Assembly (NCBI GenBank): GCA_963700865.1 | Contig: CAVOZC010000017.1 | Location: 186,001-250,000 of the forward strand | Length of the DNA stretch: 64,000 nt | Reading direction: 5' to 3' | DNA from: CAVOGJ01 sp963700865 | GTDB lineage: Bacteria; Planctomycetota; Planctomycetia; Pirellulales; Pirellulaceae | Shown: piece by piece, positions 1 to 7,311 of the stretch | Layout: each line of letters starts with the position of its first letter | Numbering within the stretch: the stretch's first letter is position 1 | The notes under the pieces: model-generated | What the model saw: the letters and a program-made list of their open reading frames with translations, nothing else | What the model was told of the DNA's origin: nothing | Databases searched by the model: none | Made by a program: the position numbers and the translations under genes

Positions 1-91
1 CCTCCTGATGCACGCCATGGCACCCAATGTTGCGGGTGTCATCGGCTCCGCCATCGCCGCCGGCGTCCTCTGGTCGCAACTGTCCCCTTAG
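1..91 (+). CDS. oadB: C-terminus of sodium-ion-translocating decarboxylase beta subunit (partial)
   Basis: Only the last 29 codons are in the window, read from base 2 to the TAG at 89-91. They begin LLMHAMAPNVAGVIGSAIAA and then run VLWSQLSP. The LLMHAM.PNVAGVIGSA pattern is the conserved C-terminal membrane segment of the OadB/GcdB/MmdB family, the beta subunits of biotin-dependent Na+-pumping decarboxylases (oxaloacetate, glutaconyl-CoA, methylmalonyl-CoA). These are polytopic inner-membrane proteins that couple decarboxylation of carboxybiotin to Na+ export. The substrate cannot be decided from this end. A biotin ligase and a biotin-dependent carboxylase lie further along the window, so biotin enzymology is a local theme. 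Confidence 0.7.
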   Translation, partial: LLMHAMAPNVAGVIGSAIAAGVLWSQLSP

Positions 92-145
92 TCACGCGGG
101 CCGGCAAGCGCTGCCGGCGATCCCACGTCGCATCGCCGGCCTCGG

Positions 146-541
146 CTACGGGGCGGCGGTGGAAACGCTCGCCCGCGCGCCCATCTCGATGGCAAAGCAA
201 CGAGGCTGGCTCGCCCCTCCATCCCGAGCCAACGCACTTACCCAGTGGTTACGGCTTCCAGGTGTCCAGAAATTCTTGTTCCGCACTGCCTGTGCCACCG
301 TCTGCTTCAAAGCCGCGGCCGCATCCACCCCGGAGTCGTAGGTGGAAACCGTGTAGAACGGAGGCGCCCCGTTTGTCGGGTCATCCGTATTCCCTTTCGC
401 GGTGGCGGCGGACGAAGCCGAATCGATCGCACGGTTTCCGCTGCAACCGGTGAGGCAACCCAGCGTCCAAAGAATGAAGAACCAACGCGTGGCGATTCCC
501 CACGCGCGTGCCCGTGACGCAAAGCGAAACTAAGACGGCAT
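146..541 (-). pseudogene. Small predicted lipoprotein whose reading frame has a stop three codons after ATG
   Basis: On the minus strand an ATG at 541-539 is followed by two codons and an in-frame TAG. The same frame then stays open to the TAG at 148-146. The open part encodes a basic stretch (RARAWGIATRW), a hydrophobic FFILWTLGC and a lipobox LTGC, followed by about 100 hydrophilic residues. That is the layout of a lipoprotein signal peptide and mature domain. No ATG, GTG or TTG lies in frame between the TAG and the lipobox. So either the TAG is a sequence error or mutation, or translation starts at an unusual codon. The mature domain (DAAAALKQTVAQAVRNKNFW and beyond) is not one I recognise. 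The gene ends well before the OadB remnant on the other strand. Confidence 0.45.
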
Positions 542-753
542 GGAATCATGGGTAGCGGAGAGTTGCCTCAAAAAGATATGCATGGGCTCGCGACCGAGAG
601 GGAGAAGAACTTCGAATCGGACCTGGGCCTTGAGGCCCCGCCGTCAACGGCCCAAAGTCACCAACGGTTGACCGGTCTTCGGGCCTTTTACCGTCTTCCA
701 TGGCCACCCGCATCGGCAGACGCGAAGTGGCCCGAACGCGCACCCGCTCGCAC

Positions 754-1620
754 TCACAATCTCCCGTGCCGGACGGCCCGAGCTTCGACCGCGCGAGGAT
801 GCCGCCTGATCATCGTCACCTCGCCCTTCTCTGGAATCGGCACCCTTGTCAACACACGCTGCCCAAGGCTTGATAATCGCGCACGCGTCGTCAGGACGAG
901 ACCGATCCGGCGGAGAAATCGCGCCGTTTCGACATAGGCACGAAAGGGGAACACCGTAAAGTAGCGGGTGGCCGGTAACTTGTGGCTGAGGATTTCGGAT
1001 TGGATTTGCGTTTCAAACTGACGATCCTGCCGCACGGGAAAAGGCGTGACGGCAAACGCCCTCAGTCCGTGGAAAAACTCCAGGTCAACGGCCAGATCAT
1101 AGGCGAGTCGCATCGGCACGAGCCTGCGGACAAGGACCTGAGCCGCCTTGCGGTTAACGACATAGGCGGCCGTGCCCTTGCTACGCGTCAGGCTGATCCC
1201 CAGGTGCCGCCCTCCGGTCAATGGCAGTAGTCTTAGATATCGATCCCGATTGACCGACGACAAACGCAAGATATCCCACCATTCGCGATAGCAGACGGCG
1301 TCCCGAATCGCCTGTGGCAAACCATCATCGAACTTGGCGTCGTCTTCCAGTATGAGTCCCAGTTCATGATTCGATGCCAGAAAGGCCTGCAGAGCAACTA
1401 AATGGCTCAGATAGCAACCGATCTCCGGCAAGATCGGTCGCCGGCCGGCGCAACGCCGATGACCGACTTCATCAAACTCCGCGATGGGTAACGCCAGCGC
1501 CCTGCCGTTGACGGCCTCGATCCGCGTGTACGGCAGATGGACCGCCTGCAGCCTCTGTTGCGTGATCCGCCAGCGTTCTTTCGCAGTCGGCAGATTGATG
1601 ACATACGTGTGCAGATTCAC
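754..1620 (-). CDS. Glycosyltransferase family 25 protein (LPS biosynthesis type)
   Basis: The product is 288 aa. It opens with NLHTYVINLPTAKERW, the typical N-terminal strand of GT25 enzymes (Lex1/LpsA-type galactosyl- or glucosyltransferases acting on lipooligosaccharide). It continues with GCYLSHLVALQAFL and GLILEDDAKF. The EDD is the acidic motif expected to bind the metal and sugar nucleotide. SKGTAAYVVNRKAAQ near residue 165 matches the family's 'G..AY.i....A..ll' segment. I placed the start at GTG 1620 because GAGAGGG sits about 8 bases upstream and family homology begins there. The frame is open for a further 100 codons upstream but shows no family similarity. The gene probably acts on cell-surface glycan. 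There are no operon partners. Confidence 0.8.
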   Translation of the reverse strand: MNLHTYVINLPTAKERWRITQQRLQAVHLPYTRIEAVNGRALALPIAEFDEVGHRRCAGRRPILPEIGCYLSHLVALQAFLASNHELGLILEDDAKFDDGLPQAIRDAVCYREWWDILRLSSVNRDRYLRLLPLTGGRHLGISLTRSKGTAAYVVNRKAAQVLVRRLVPMRLAYDLAVDLEFFHGLRAFAVTPFPVRQDRQFETQIQSEILSHKLPATRYFTVFPFRAYVETARFLRRIGLVLTTRARLSSLGQRVLTRVPIPEKGEVTMIRRHPRAVEARAVRHGRL

Positions 1621-1880
1621 GCCGCGTTCCCTCTCATCGTTGGCAGCGGTCAGTACGGGCCGTCGCGGTGTGCGACTGGCGTTGGAAATCGCCAAGCCGT
1701 TGGCCGCGCCCGCATTGTAGCGAGGGTCGGGCAGCGGTGTCAGGATGAATTCGGCACCTGGGAAGCAGGGCTGAAAACGAAGGTGGGAAACGGGCCCCAC
1801 ACGGATGGGGCCCAACGGATGGGCGGCGACGGCATCAATCGTATGCACATCATGGGATCGACGGTTGCGATTGAGGCGAT
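1621..1880. other. Non-coding stretch upstream of the glycosyltransferase
   Basis: No convincing gene on either strand. The minus frame is open but lacks family similarity or a good ribosome binding site. It presumably carries the promoter of the glycosyltransferase. Confidence 0.4.
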
Positions 1881-1911
1881 CCCCCAGTCGGCAGTCAGGA
1901 TCGACTGGGGG
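1881..1911. other. Perfect 10-bp stem, 11-nt loop inverted repeat
   Basis: CCCCCAGTCG at 1881-1890 pairs exactly with CGACTGGGGG at 1902-1911 around an 11-base loop. It is followed on the plus strand by an AT-rich AATTAACAATAAGG and lies just outside the hairpin-repeat array. There is no T-run, so a rho-independent terminator is not convincing. It could be a distinct REP-like element or a boundary of the repeat island. Confidence 0.55.
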
Positions 1912-1944
1912 AATTAACAATAAGGGTCAATAATAAGTAAGGGT

Positions 1945-2610
1945 CAAGACACAGACCTTGACGGGAGTAAGGGTCAAGTCAGAGTAAGGGTCAAGACACA
2001 GACCTTGAGGGGATAGTGCATTGCATAAGGGTCAACATAAGGGTCAAGACACAGACCTTGAGAGCAATAAGGGTCAAGACACAGACCTTGAGGGGAGAGT
2101 GTGGGTGGTTTGGGAAGACTTGCTTTGGGCGACCTACGAAGTCAGCGCCGATCCACGGTCGCGAGCAAGGTGGTGAGTCGGTCGTGAACGCCACTTGTCT
2201 CGCGTATTATCCGCAAGGCACGCCCGGAATCCTGTTCGGCGTGGGGGCAGTGCGCACTGCGAAGAAGTAAGGGTCAAGACACAGACCTTGACGGGAGAGT
2301 GTGGCGTGGTTTGCGGCAAGGGTCAGAGACACAGACCTCGACGGGAGCGAGTGGGTGGTTTGAATAAACATAAGGGTCAACATAAGGGTCAAGACACAGA
2401 CCTTGAGGGGAGAGTGTGGGTGGTTTGGGAACCAGAGTAAGGGTCAAGACACAGACCTTGAGGGGAGAGTGCATTGCATAAGGGTCAACATAAGGGTCAA
2501 GACACAGACCTTGAGGGGAGTTTGGGACCAGAGTACGGGTCAAGACACAGACCTTGATGGGAGAGTGCATTGCATAAGGGTCAACATAAGGGTCAAGACA
2601 CAGACCTTGA
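1945..2610 (+). repeat. REP-like array A: ten exact copies of a 17-bp hairpin repeat
   Basis: The core CAAGACACAGACCTTGA occurs exactly at 1945, 1992, 2045, 2075, 2275, 2390, 2445, 2498, 2541 and 2594. A degenerate copy lies near 2324. Each core is preceded by GGGT, usually as TAAGGGT. The arms (G)TCAAG and CTTGA(C) form a 5-6-bp stem around ACACAGAC. A longer unit, GCATTGCATAAGGGTCAACA followed by the core, recurs at about 2020, 2469 and 2567. Stop-rich frames and irregular spacing (30-200 bp) show that it is not coding and not CRISPR. The array lies downstream of a RAYT-type transposase gene. The same core occurs in opposite orientation upstream of that gene, as expected for a REP/RAYT island. 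Confidence 0.9.
2067..2264 (+). repeat. First copy of a 198-bp direct duplication inside array A
   Basis: This segment is repeated at 2586-2783, an exact offset of 519 bp, with the two copies diverging mainly in a block around 2200-2212 and at a few scattered bases. It contains one 17-bp core and about 150 bp of unique sequence that matches no gene I recognise. The pairing suggests that repeat units move or duplicate together with adjacent DNA. Confidence 0.85.
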
Positions 2611-2783
2611 GGGGAGAGTGTGGGTGGTTTGGGAAGACTTGCTTTGGGCGACCTACGAAGTCAGCGCCGATCCACGGTCGCGAGCAAGGTGGTGAGTCGG
2701 TCGTGAACGCCACTTGTCGCACATATTATCAAGAAGGCACGCCCGGAATCCTGATGGGCGTGGGGGCAGTGCGCACCGCGAAG
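2586..2783 (+). repeat. Second copy of the 198-bp direct duplication
   Basis: Partner of 2067-2264. This copy abuts the 3' end of the transposase gene (stop at 2830), so the edge of the island on this side is probably within 50 bp of that stop. Confidence 0.85.
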
Positions 2784-2829
2784 ACAGTCGACCAGGGGAA
2801 CGCGGCGAGAGCCCAACGGTTTCGCGCCG

Positions 2830-3912
2830 TCAGCCGTGACCAGCCACCGCGTGCCGTCGTGCGGCCAAGCGGTCATTGTGCAAGAGACTCCACAGCGATT
2901 GGAGCCAGTTGCTGGTTTCTACGTTCAGTCGCTCAAGTAGCGGCGCCGCGTTCGCTGGGATGGCGCCACGTTTCCCCTGACGCAACATTCGCCCCAACGT
3001 ATCGAGTAGCGTCAGATATTGATCGAGTGTCGTGGGCAAGAATCCCTTGTTGGAAATGCGGGATGAGCGGGGCGGATTGTGCCTTGGCCCTGCCTCTGGG
3101 CCGTCCGCACCTGTCTGTAGCTGTTCCCCGTAGGCGTCGGCCCGTTCGTCGAGAAAAATCGGCGCCAGCCACGCGTCGGCCTCCTCCGACTCCGTGGGCA
3201 AACCTGTCGACGTGCCCAATTCGCGCCCCGCCCGCTGCCAGCGGGCGCGAATGCGATCACAAGCGGACGTGTAGAACGACTCCTCTGGAGTATCTGCCAT
3301 GCCAGCACGGATCCAATTCAAATCGACGTAGATGCTGCAGGCCAACACGTCCTCCCACGTCTCCAACCGCTCGCAGTCAAAACGCTTGGCAAAAAAGCGA
3401 CCGTCCACGTCGTCTTCCCGGTTAGCTCGACGGGCGATCGGCTGACACGCGAGCCGCATCATCCAGGAAATATCCGACAACCGTTTGCGGAATTCGTCGG
3501 CCTGCTGCAAGTAAAGTCCGATTTCACACGGCTTGGGGTCGGGAATCGAACCATCCTCATTCTTGCGGGCTGGGCAAACATACCACCACCGCCGCGCCAC
3601 CTCCTCGTCGGACCAGCTCCCCACGATGTCGGGCCGGTTTCTCAGAACAACATGCAAATGGTTATCGAGAATCGCATAGTCGAGAACCTCCACGGCCATG
3701 GAACCGGCCAACTCTTTGAGTCGATCTCTTAGCCAGTTCTTTCGATAGCTATAGTCGATGCCTGTCAGGGTATCGAAGCCAAACAGATGCCGTCTTCGCA
3801 CCAGCCGATTCCAGCAATGATAGACGCCAACCTCCTCCGGATCGAATACCTCAGAACGTGGCTTGGCTGGCACGGCACGGCCCCCCCGTGGTCTGACTCG
3901 CAATGGGTACAT
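2830..3912 (-). CDS. REP-associated tyrosine transposase (RAYT, Y1/HUH family)
   Basis: The product is 360 aa. Near residue 30, VGVYHCWNRLVRRRHLFG matches the N-terminal strand of the TnpA_REP/Y1 transposase fold. LDNHLHVVLRNRPD near residue 80 holds the HUH motif (His-Leu-His) that binds the catalytic metal. Near residue 200, ACSIYVDLNWIRAGM matches the conserved region of RAYTs with the candidate nucleophilic Tyr. The enzyme would nick single-stranded DNA at hairpin repeats and covalently attach to it. It is longer than the usual 150-220 aa because of an insert between the HUH and Tyr motifs and a C-terminal tail of about 100 residues. No clear ribosome binding site precedes ATG 3912; a GTG a little downstream is an alternative start. 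Arrays of one hairpin repeat flank the gene in inverted orientation. Confidence 0.85.
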   Translation of the reverse strand: MYPLRVRPRGGRAVPAKPRSEVFDPEEVGVYHCWNRLVRRRHLFGFDTLTGIDYSYRKNWLRDRLKELAGSMAVEVLDYAILDNHLHVVLRNRPDIVGSWSDEEVARRWWYVCPARKNEDGSIPDPKPCEIGLYLQQADEFRKRLSDISWMMRLACQPIARRANREDDVDGRFFAKRFDCERLETWEDVLACSIYVDLNWIRAGMADTPEESFYTSACDRIRARWQRAGRELGTSTGLPTESEEADAWLAPIFLDERADAYGEQLQTGADGPEAGPRHNPPRSSRISNKGFLPTTLDQYLTLLDTLGRMLRQGKRGAIPANAAPLLERLNVETSNWLQSLWSLLHNDRLAARRHAVAGHG

Positions 3913-3925
3913 GCGTATAGTACTG

Positions 3926-4253
3926 CATGTGCGTATACTTAACAACATCTGGCCAGGAAAAGCCCGAGGCTTTCCTGATGACCCCGTGTGAAAACCACCC
4001 AAACCGCTCAATTGCCCCCGTCAAGGTCTGTGTCTTGGAGCCGATGACCCCGTGTGAAAACCACCCAAACCGCTCAATTGCCCCCGTCAAGGTCTGTGTC
4101 TTGGAGCCGTTGTCTGCATGTGCGTATACAACAACATCTGGCCAGGAAAAGCCCGAGGCTTTCCTGATGACCCCGTGTGAAAACCACCCAAACCGCTCAA
4201 TTGCCCCCGTCAAGGTCTGTGTCTTGGAGCCGGTCGTCAAGGTCTGTGTCTTG
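3926..4253 (-). repeat. REP-like array B: inverted copies of the same hairpin repeat, upstream of the RAYT gene
   Basis: The reverse complement of the array A core, TCAAGGTCTGTGTCTTG, occurs at 4021, 4087, 4210 and 4237. Three exact 66-bp units (3977-4042, 4043-4108 and 4166-4231) start GATGACCCCGTGTG and end CTTGGAGCC. A longer block containing GTGCGTATA, AACAACATCTGGCCAGG and AAAGCCCGAGGCTTTCCT begins at about 3928 and 4119 and is almost identical in the two copies. AAGCCCGAGGCTTT is itself a small hairpin. The array overlaps the likely promoter of the transposase gene, so its expression may be tied to repeat copy number. Confidence 0.9.
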
Positions 4254-5079
4254 GAGCCGGTCTTGTGATCGGCACGACCGGCCATCAAACGTGGGGAGCT
4301 CGCATTCGCGGCACCTCCTCCGTTGCAGTGTTCGATTACGAGCACGAGCACGAGCACCGCTGCGCTGAGCACAAGCACGTGTCGATAGTGCCTGCCAAGT
4401 CCGCCCACACAGAATATTTTTCAGCCTTGCCGGAAGGACACTCCGCAAACCAGGTGGACTCGCCGCGGACCTGCCACCAAATTTCCCTCAACTAAACCGC
4501 ACCCGGCGTGACGGCTTTTTGTCTCATGGGTCAAGGAGCCGCCGGGTGTGCAGCAGGACCGGGTCGGAGAATGGGCAGACACCGGCCGGGGCACCACGAC
4601 GGGGGCAGGATGCCGCAGCCACGGCCCACGGGGACCAAGGGAGGCCACCAGGAAACGCCGCGGTCCGCGGCAGTCCCGTGGTCACGGCCGGCAAGAACAG
4701 AGCTGAGCGAGGCCCGGTGGCTGCCCGAGGCTAGCCGCCTGCGGCTGACGTCGGTCTGATCGTCCTCCGCCGGCTTGTCGTGCGTCTATTAGCGTCCATT
4801 AGCGCTAACGGGCGGAATTCGGGCAGTAACAAGGCCGTTGCGTCTCCCCGTTGGAGGCGTTGCGGACGCGCACTGAAACCGCGTGCGATACGGCGCGCCT
4901 GGGGCGTGCGGTGGTCGCCGAAGCGCGCCTCTACGGGCCGTCTCGGCCCGCCGGTTCCCCCCCTTCCCTCACGTTTTTGTGCAATCACAGCATGCACTTT
5001 CTCTAATCCCGACTCGCCCAGGGTGAAAAAACCGAAAAAAACCATTTTTCATTGATATTAGCGGCCATCGGTACACGAT
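4254..5079. other. Long intergenic region without a supported gene
   Basis: I see no coding region with both a plausible start signal and recognisable product. It contains a short GAGCAC tandem repeat at about 4341-4358 and a low-complexity A-rich stretch near 5025-5045. Several short frames are open in both directions, which is ordinary at this base composition. The right end carries the control region of the phasin-reductase gene. Confidence 0.4.
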
Positions 5080-5105
5080 TTGCAAACTAGTGCACTTACA
5101 GCAAT
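5080..5105 (+). promoter_or_regulatory. Candidate PhaR operator upstream of the phasin-reductase gene
   Basis: The 26-bp segment begins TTGCAAA, has GCACTT in the middle and ends CAGCAAT. It agrees with 7182-7207, upstream of the phasin gene, at 21 of 26 positions, all changes being single substitutions. Both lie about 90-105 bp before the start codon of a phasin-domain gene. Known PhaR sites are TGC/GCA-rich, and this element has TTGC and GCAA at its ends. Its role as operator is inference. Confidence 0.5.
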
Positions 5106-5191
5106 ATGTGCGGGCATCCTCTCCGGCGAGAGCGAGCGAGAATCCAGTTTCCAGCACATGTAAGCGGGCCTCTCATCGAGGAGACAGAGCC

Positions 5192-6427
5192 ATGTTGAGT
5201 CAAAGCAGTCGTGTTCTTAATGATCTTTTTCAGAACGCCTACAAGATTGGGGAAACAAACCTGGAGATGCAGCGGGAGATGTTTTTTGGCTGGTCCCGCC
5301 TCTGGCCGGCCCTCTTCCGCCAGCCAGCCGACTCGGCAACCCCGCTGACGCATGTCCGCGACCAGTGGTCGCAGACCGTGCAGGAGATGGCTCGCCGCCA
5401 GCGCGAGTTGTTGGTGAAGGAATTTGATGTGGCACTCAAGACATTTGATCTGGCTTTTGGGAACGGCGAGCCCACGAATGGGGCGCCAGTCGCCGAGGCG
5501 GCCCCGAAACCGGCGGCGGTTCCCAAACCAGCGCCACCGGTAACTCCGGTCGTACCGGTCGCGGTGACGCCCGAGCCACGAGATATTGTCGGACGACATC
5601 TGGCCGCGACTCGCAACATCGCCCACAAGGTGGCAGTGGTGACTGGTGCCGCCAGTGGCATTGGCGAAGCGGTCGCCCGCGAATTGGCTCTGCGCGGCGC
5701 GAAGGCCGTGCTGATGGTGGATCGCAGCGAGCACGTCCATGATGTCGTCCGCGTGATTAACGAAACGGTGGGCCGCACCGTAGCGGTCACCAAGCTCGGC
5801 GATACGACGGATGCCGCCTTCCGCAAGCGGCTGTTCGACGAGGCGCGAGAAGAGTTTGGTGTCGTGACCATTTGCGTCCCCGCCGCGGGGATCACGCGCG
5901 ACGGGCTCTCGGTCCGTGTTGACAAGGAAACCGGCAAGGCGCACGTGTATCCGATGGACACCTTCCGTCAGGTCACCGAGGTGAATCTGATTGCCCCGAT
6001 CTATTGGGCGATGGAGATGGTGGCCCGCATCGCCGAGGATCGTCGCGAGCGTGGCCTGAAGCGCTGGGAGCCGGAGGAAGAAGTGCAAGGCGCGGTCGTC
6101 TTTCTTGGTTCGGTTTCGTCGCAAGGCAACAAGGGACAAATCTCCTATGCGGTCGCCAAGGCCGGACTGGAAGGTGCCGCCGCGACGCTGATGAAGGAAG
6201 CGATCTTCCACGGCGTCCGCTGCGGAATCATCCATCCGGGCTTCACCGATACGCCCATGGCCAAGGCGCTCGGCGAGGATTTCCTGGCGAAGAATGTGTT
6301 GCCCTATACACAGCTGCGTCGCCTGATTCGCCCGGATGAGATCGCCGATGCGATCTGCTTCATGATTTCCAACTCGGCGGTCAGCGGCGAACTGTGGGCC
6401 GATGCCGGCTGGCATCCGCCTGCGTAG
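5192..6427 (+). CDS. Phasin-like domain fused to a PhaB/FabG-type short-chain reductase
   Basis: The product is 411 aa. Residues 1-90 (LFQNAYKIGETNLEMQREMF, then WSRLWPALF) resemble the helical granule-binding part of phasins and closely match the separate phasin at 7312. A Pro/Ala/Val linker follows at about 95-130. Residues from about 145 form a Rossmann SDR with AVVTGAASGIGEAVA (TGxxxGxG), AAGITRDG, GSVSSQGNKGQISYAVAKAG (Ser, then Tyr-x3-Lys catalytic) and a closing GELWADAGW. The likely reaction is NADPH-dependent reduction of acetoacetyl-CoA to 3-hydroxybutyryl-CoA. The phasin end could hold the enzyme on the PHA granule. The start at ATG 5192 has AGGAGA 8 bases upstream. A candidate PhaR operator lies 87 bp before it. 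Another 3-oxoacyl substrate is possible. Confidence 0.8.
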   Translation: MLSQSSRVLNDLFQNAYKIGETNLEMQREMFFGWSRLWPALFRQPADSATPLTHVRDQWSQTVQEMARRQRELLVKEFDVALKTFDLAFGNGEPTNGAPVAEAAPKPAAVPKPAPPVTPVVPVAVTPEPRDIVGRHLAATRNIAHKVAVVTGAASGIGEAVARELALRGAKAVLMVDRSEHVHDVVRVINETVGRTVAVTKLGDTTDAAFRKRLFDEAREEFGVVTICVPAAGITRDGLSVRVDKETGKAHVYPMDTFRQVTEVNLIAPIYWAMEMVARIAEDRRERGLKRWEPEEEVQGAVVFLGSVSSQGNKGQISYAVAKAGLEGAAATLMKEAIFHGVRCGIIHPGFTDTPMAKALGEDFLAKNVLPYTQLRRLIRPDEIADAICFMISNSAVSGELWADAGWHPPA

Positions 6428-6519
6428 CGCGGAGCGACGACGGCGGCGGCAACCGAGCGTTGCCGCCAGGTCGCCCGTCGGTGGATGCTCTCGCAAGGGA
6501 GCGTTCGCCGGCGGGCGAT

Positions 6520-7031
6520 TTATTTTTCCGCCGACTGCATTTCGAGTTCGCGAATCCGCGCCTCCAGCTCATGCACGCGCTGTTCGAGTTCGCGGTCCGA
6601 CGGATTCGGCACCGGCGCCCCCCCTCGCTCGGCGGCGTGGCCTTGGGTGAGATCCCGTCGAGCCAGGCCTTCATCCAGTGCATCGGCTGCGTCAGCGGAG
6701 TGGCCGTACTGTGACGCTGCAGGTAATCGAGATACGTGAGCGACTGGCGAAAATAGTCGCGGAGAAAATCCGACATCGCGTCATTGGAACGGACGATGAA
6801 GTGCAGCATGTCGGCGGGAAACAACGACATCTTTTCTGGCTGCCGCTCGACAATGATCTGCGTCAGCACCGTGCGCGTCAGATCCTCTCCCGACTGGCTG
6901 TCGCGGATCTCCACCGTCTGCCCGCTTTGCACCATGTCCTCGATCTCGGATAACGACACGTATTGACTCGTGTTCCGCGAATAGTAACGACGATTCGGGT
7001 AGCGCTTGATCTGGATGGGGGTCTCGGCCAT
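6520..7031 (-). CDS. phaR: PHA synthesis repressor PhaR (frameshifted in a C7 run)
   Basis: It is about 170 aa after correction. Residues 6-75 (IQIKRYPNRRYYSRNTSQYV, then SLSEIEDMVQSG, GEDLTRTVLTQIIVE and LFPADMLHFIV) match the PHB_acc_N DNA-binding domain of PhaR, which represses phasin genes and senses PHA granules. The frame breaks in a run of seven C at 6618-6624. Adding one base restores the tail APVPNPSDRELEQRVHELEA and a closing RIRELEMQSAEK, a short coiled coil ending at the TTA (minus TAA) at 6520-6522. ATG 7031 is the only start upstream of the homology. It is transcribed divergently from the phasin gene, and the candidate operator at 7182-7207 lies between them, which fits autoregulation. 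Confidence 0.85.
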
Positions 7032-7181
7032 GGATCGACGCCTCGACACGGGGACATGGGAAGCCGGCTTGGCGTATTGTACGCCCCGCGGCCACCGGGA
7101 CGAATCAAAAATACTACTGTCGCGTCAAAAACAGCACCAAATCGGCACGAATCTTGCTCCAAGTCGTTTGAAAACAATTGC

Positions 7182-7207
7182 TTGCAAAATCTCGCACTTG
7201 CAGCAAT
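7182..7207 (+). promoter_or_regulatory. Candidate PhaR operator between phaR and the phasin gene
   Basis: Second copy of the element described at 5080-5105, here with TTGCAAA at the left, CGCACTTG in the middle and CAGCAAT at the right. It sits in the 280-bp divergent region, 105 bp before the phasin ATG and 150 bp before the phaR ATG. Confidence 0.5.
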
Positions 7208-7311
7208 TACGGATTGACTTCGGCCCAGAAAAGCCGAAAATTAGGAGTGGATGGGCACCCACGTGAGTGTCCGCCGCACGGTAGAAAAGCTCAGGTAGAG
7301 GAGAAATGAAG

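Noticed and set aside
1881..1911. Rho-independent terminator
   Set aside because: No T-run follows the stem on either strand.
1945..2610. CRISPR array
   Set aside because: Copies are regular in sequence, but spacing varies from 30 to 200 bp, spacers are partly repeated themselves, a transposase gene is adjacent, and no cas gene is seen.
4254..5079. Protein-coding gene in the gap before the PHA block
   Set aside because: Open frames lack ribosome sites and recognisable sequence, and the region contains simple repeats.
5096..6496. Long antisense reading frame (466 codons) opposite the phasin-reductase gene
   Set aside because: It mirrors codon bias of the sense gene and has no family motifs; the sense strand encodes a complete reductase.
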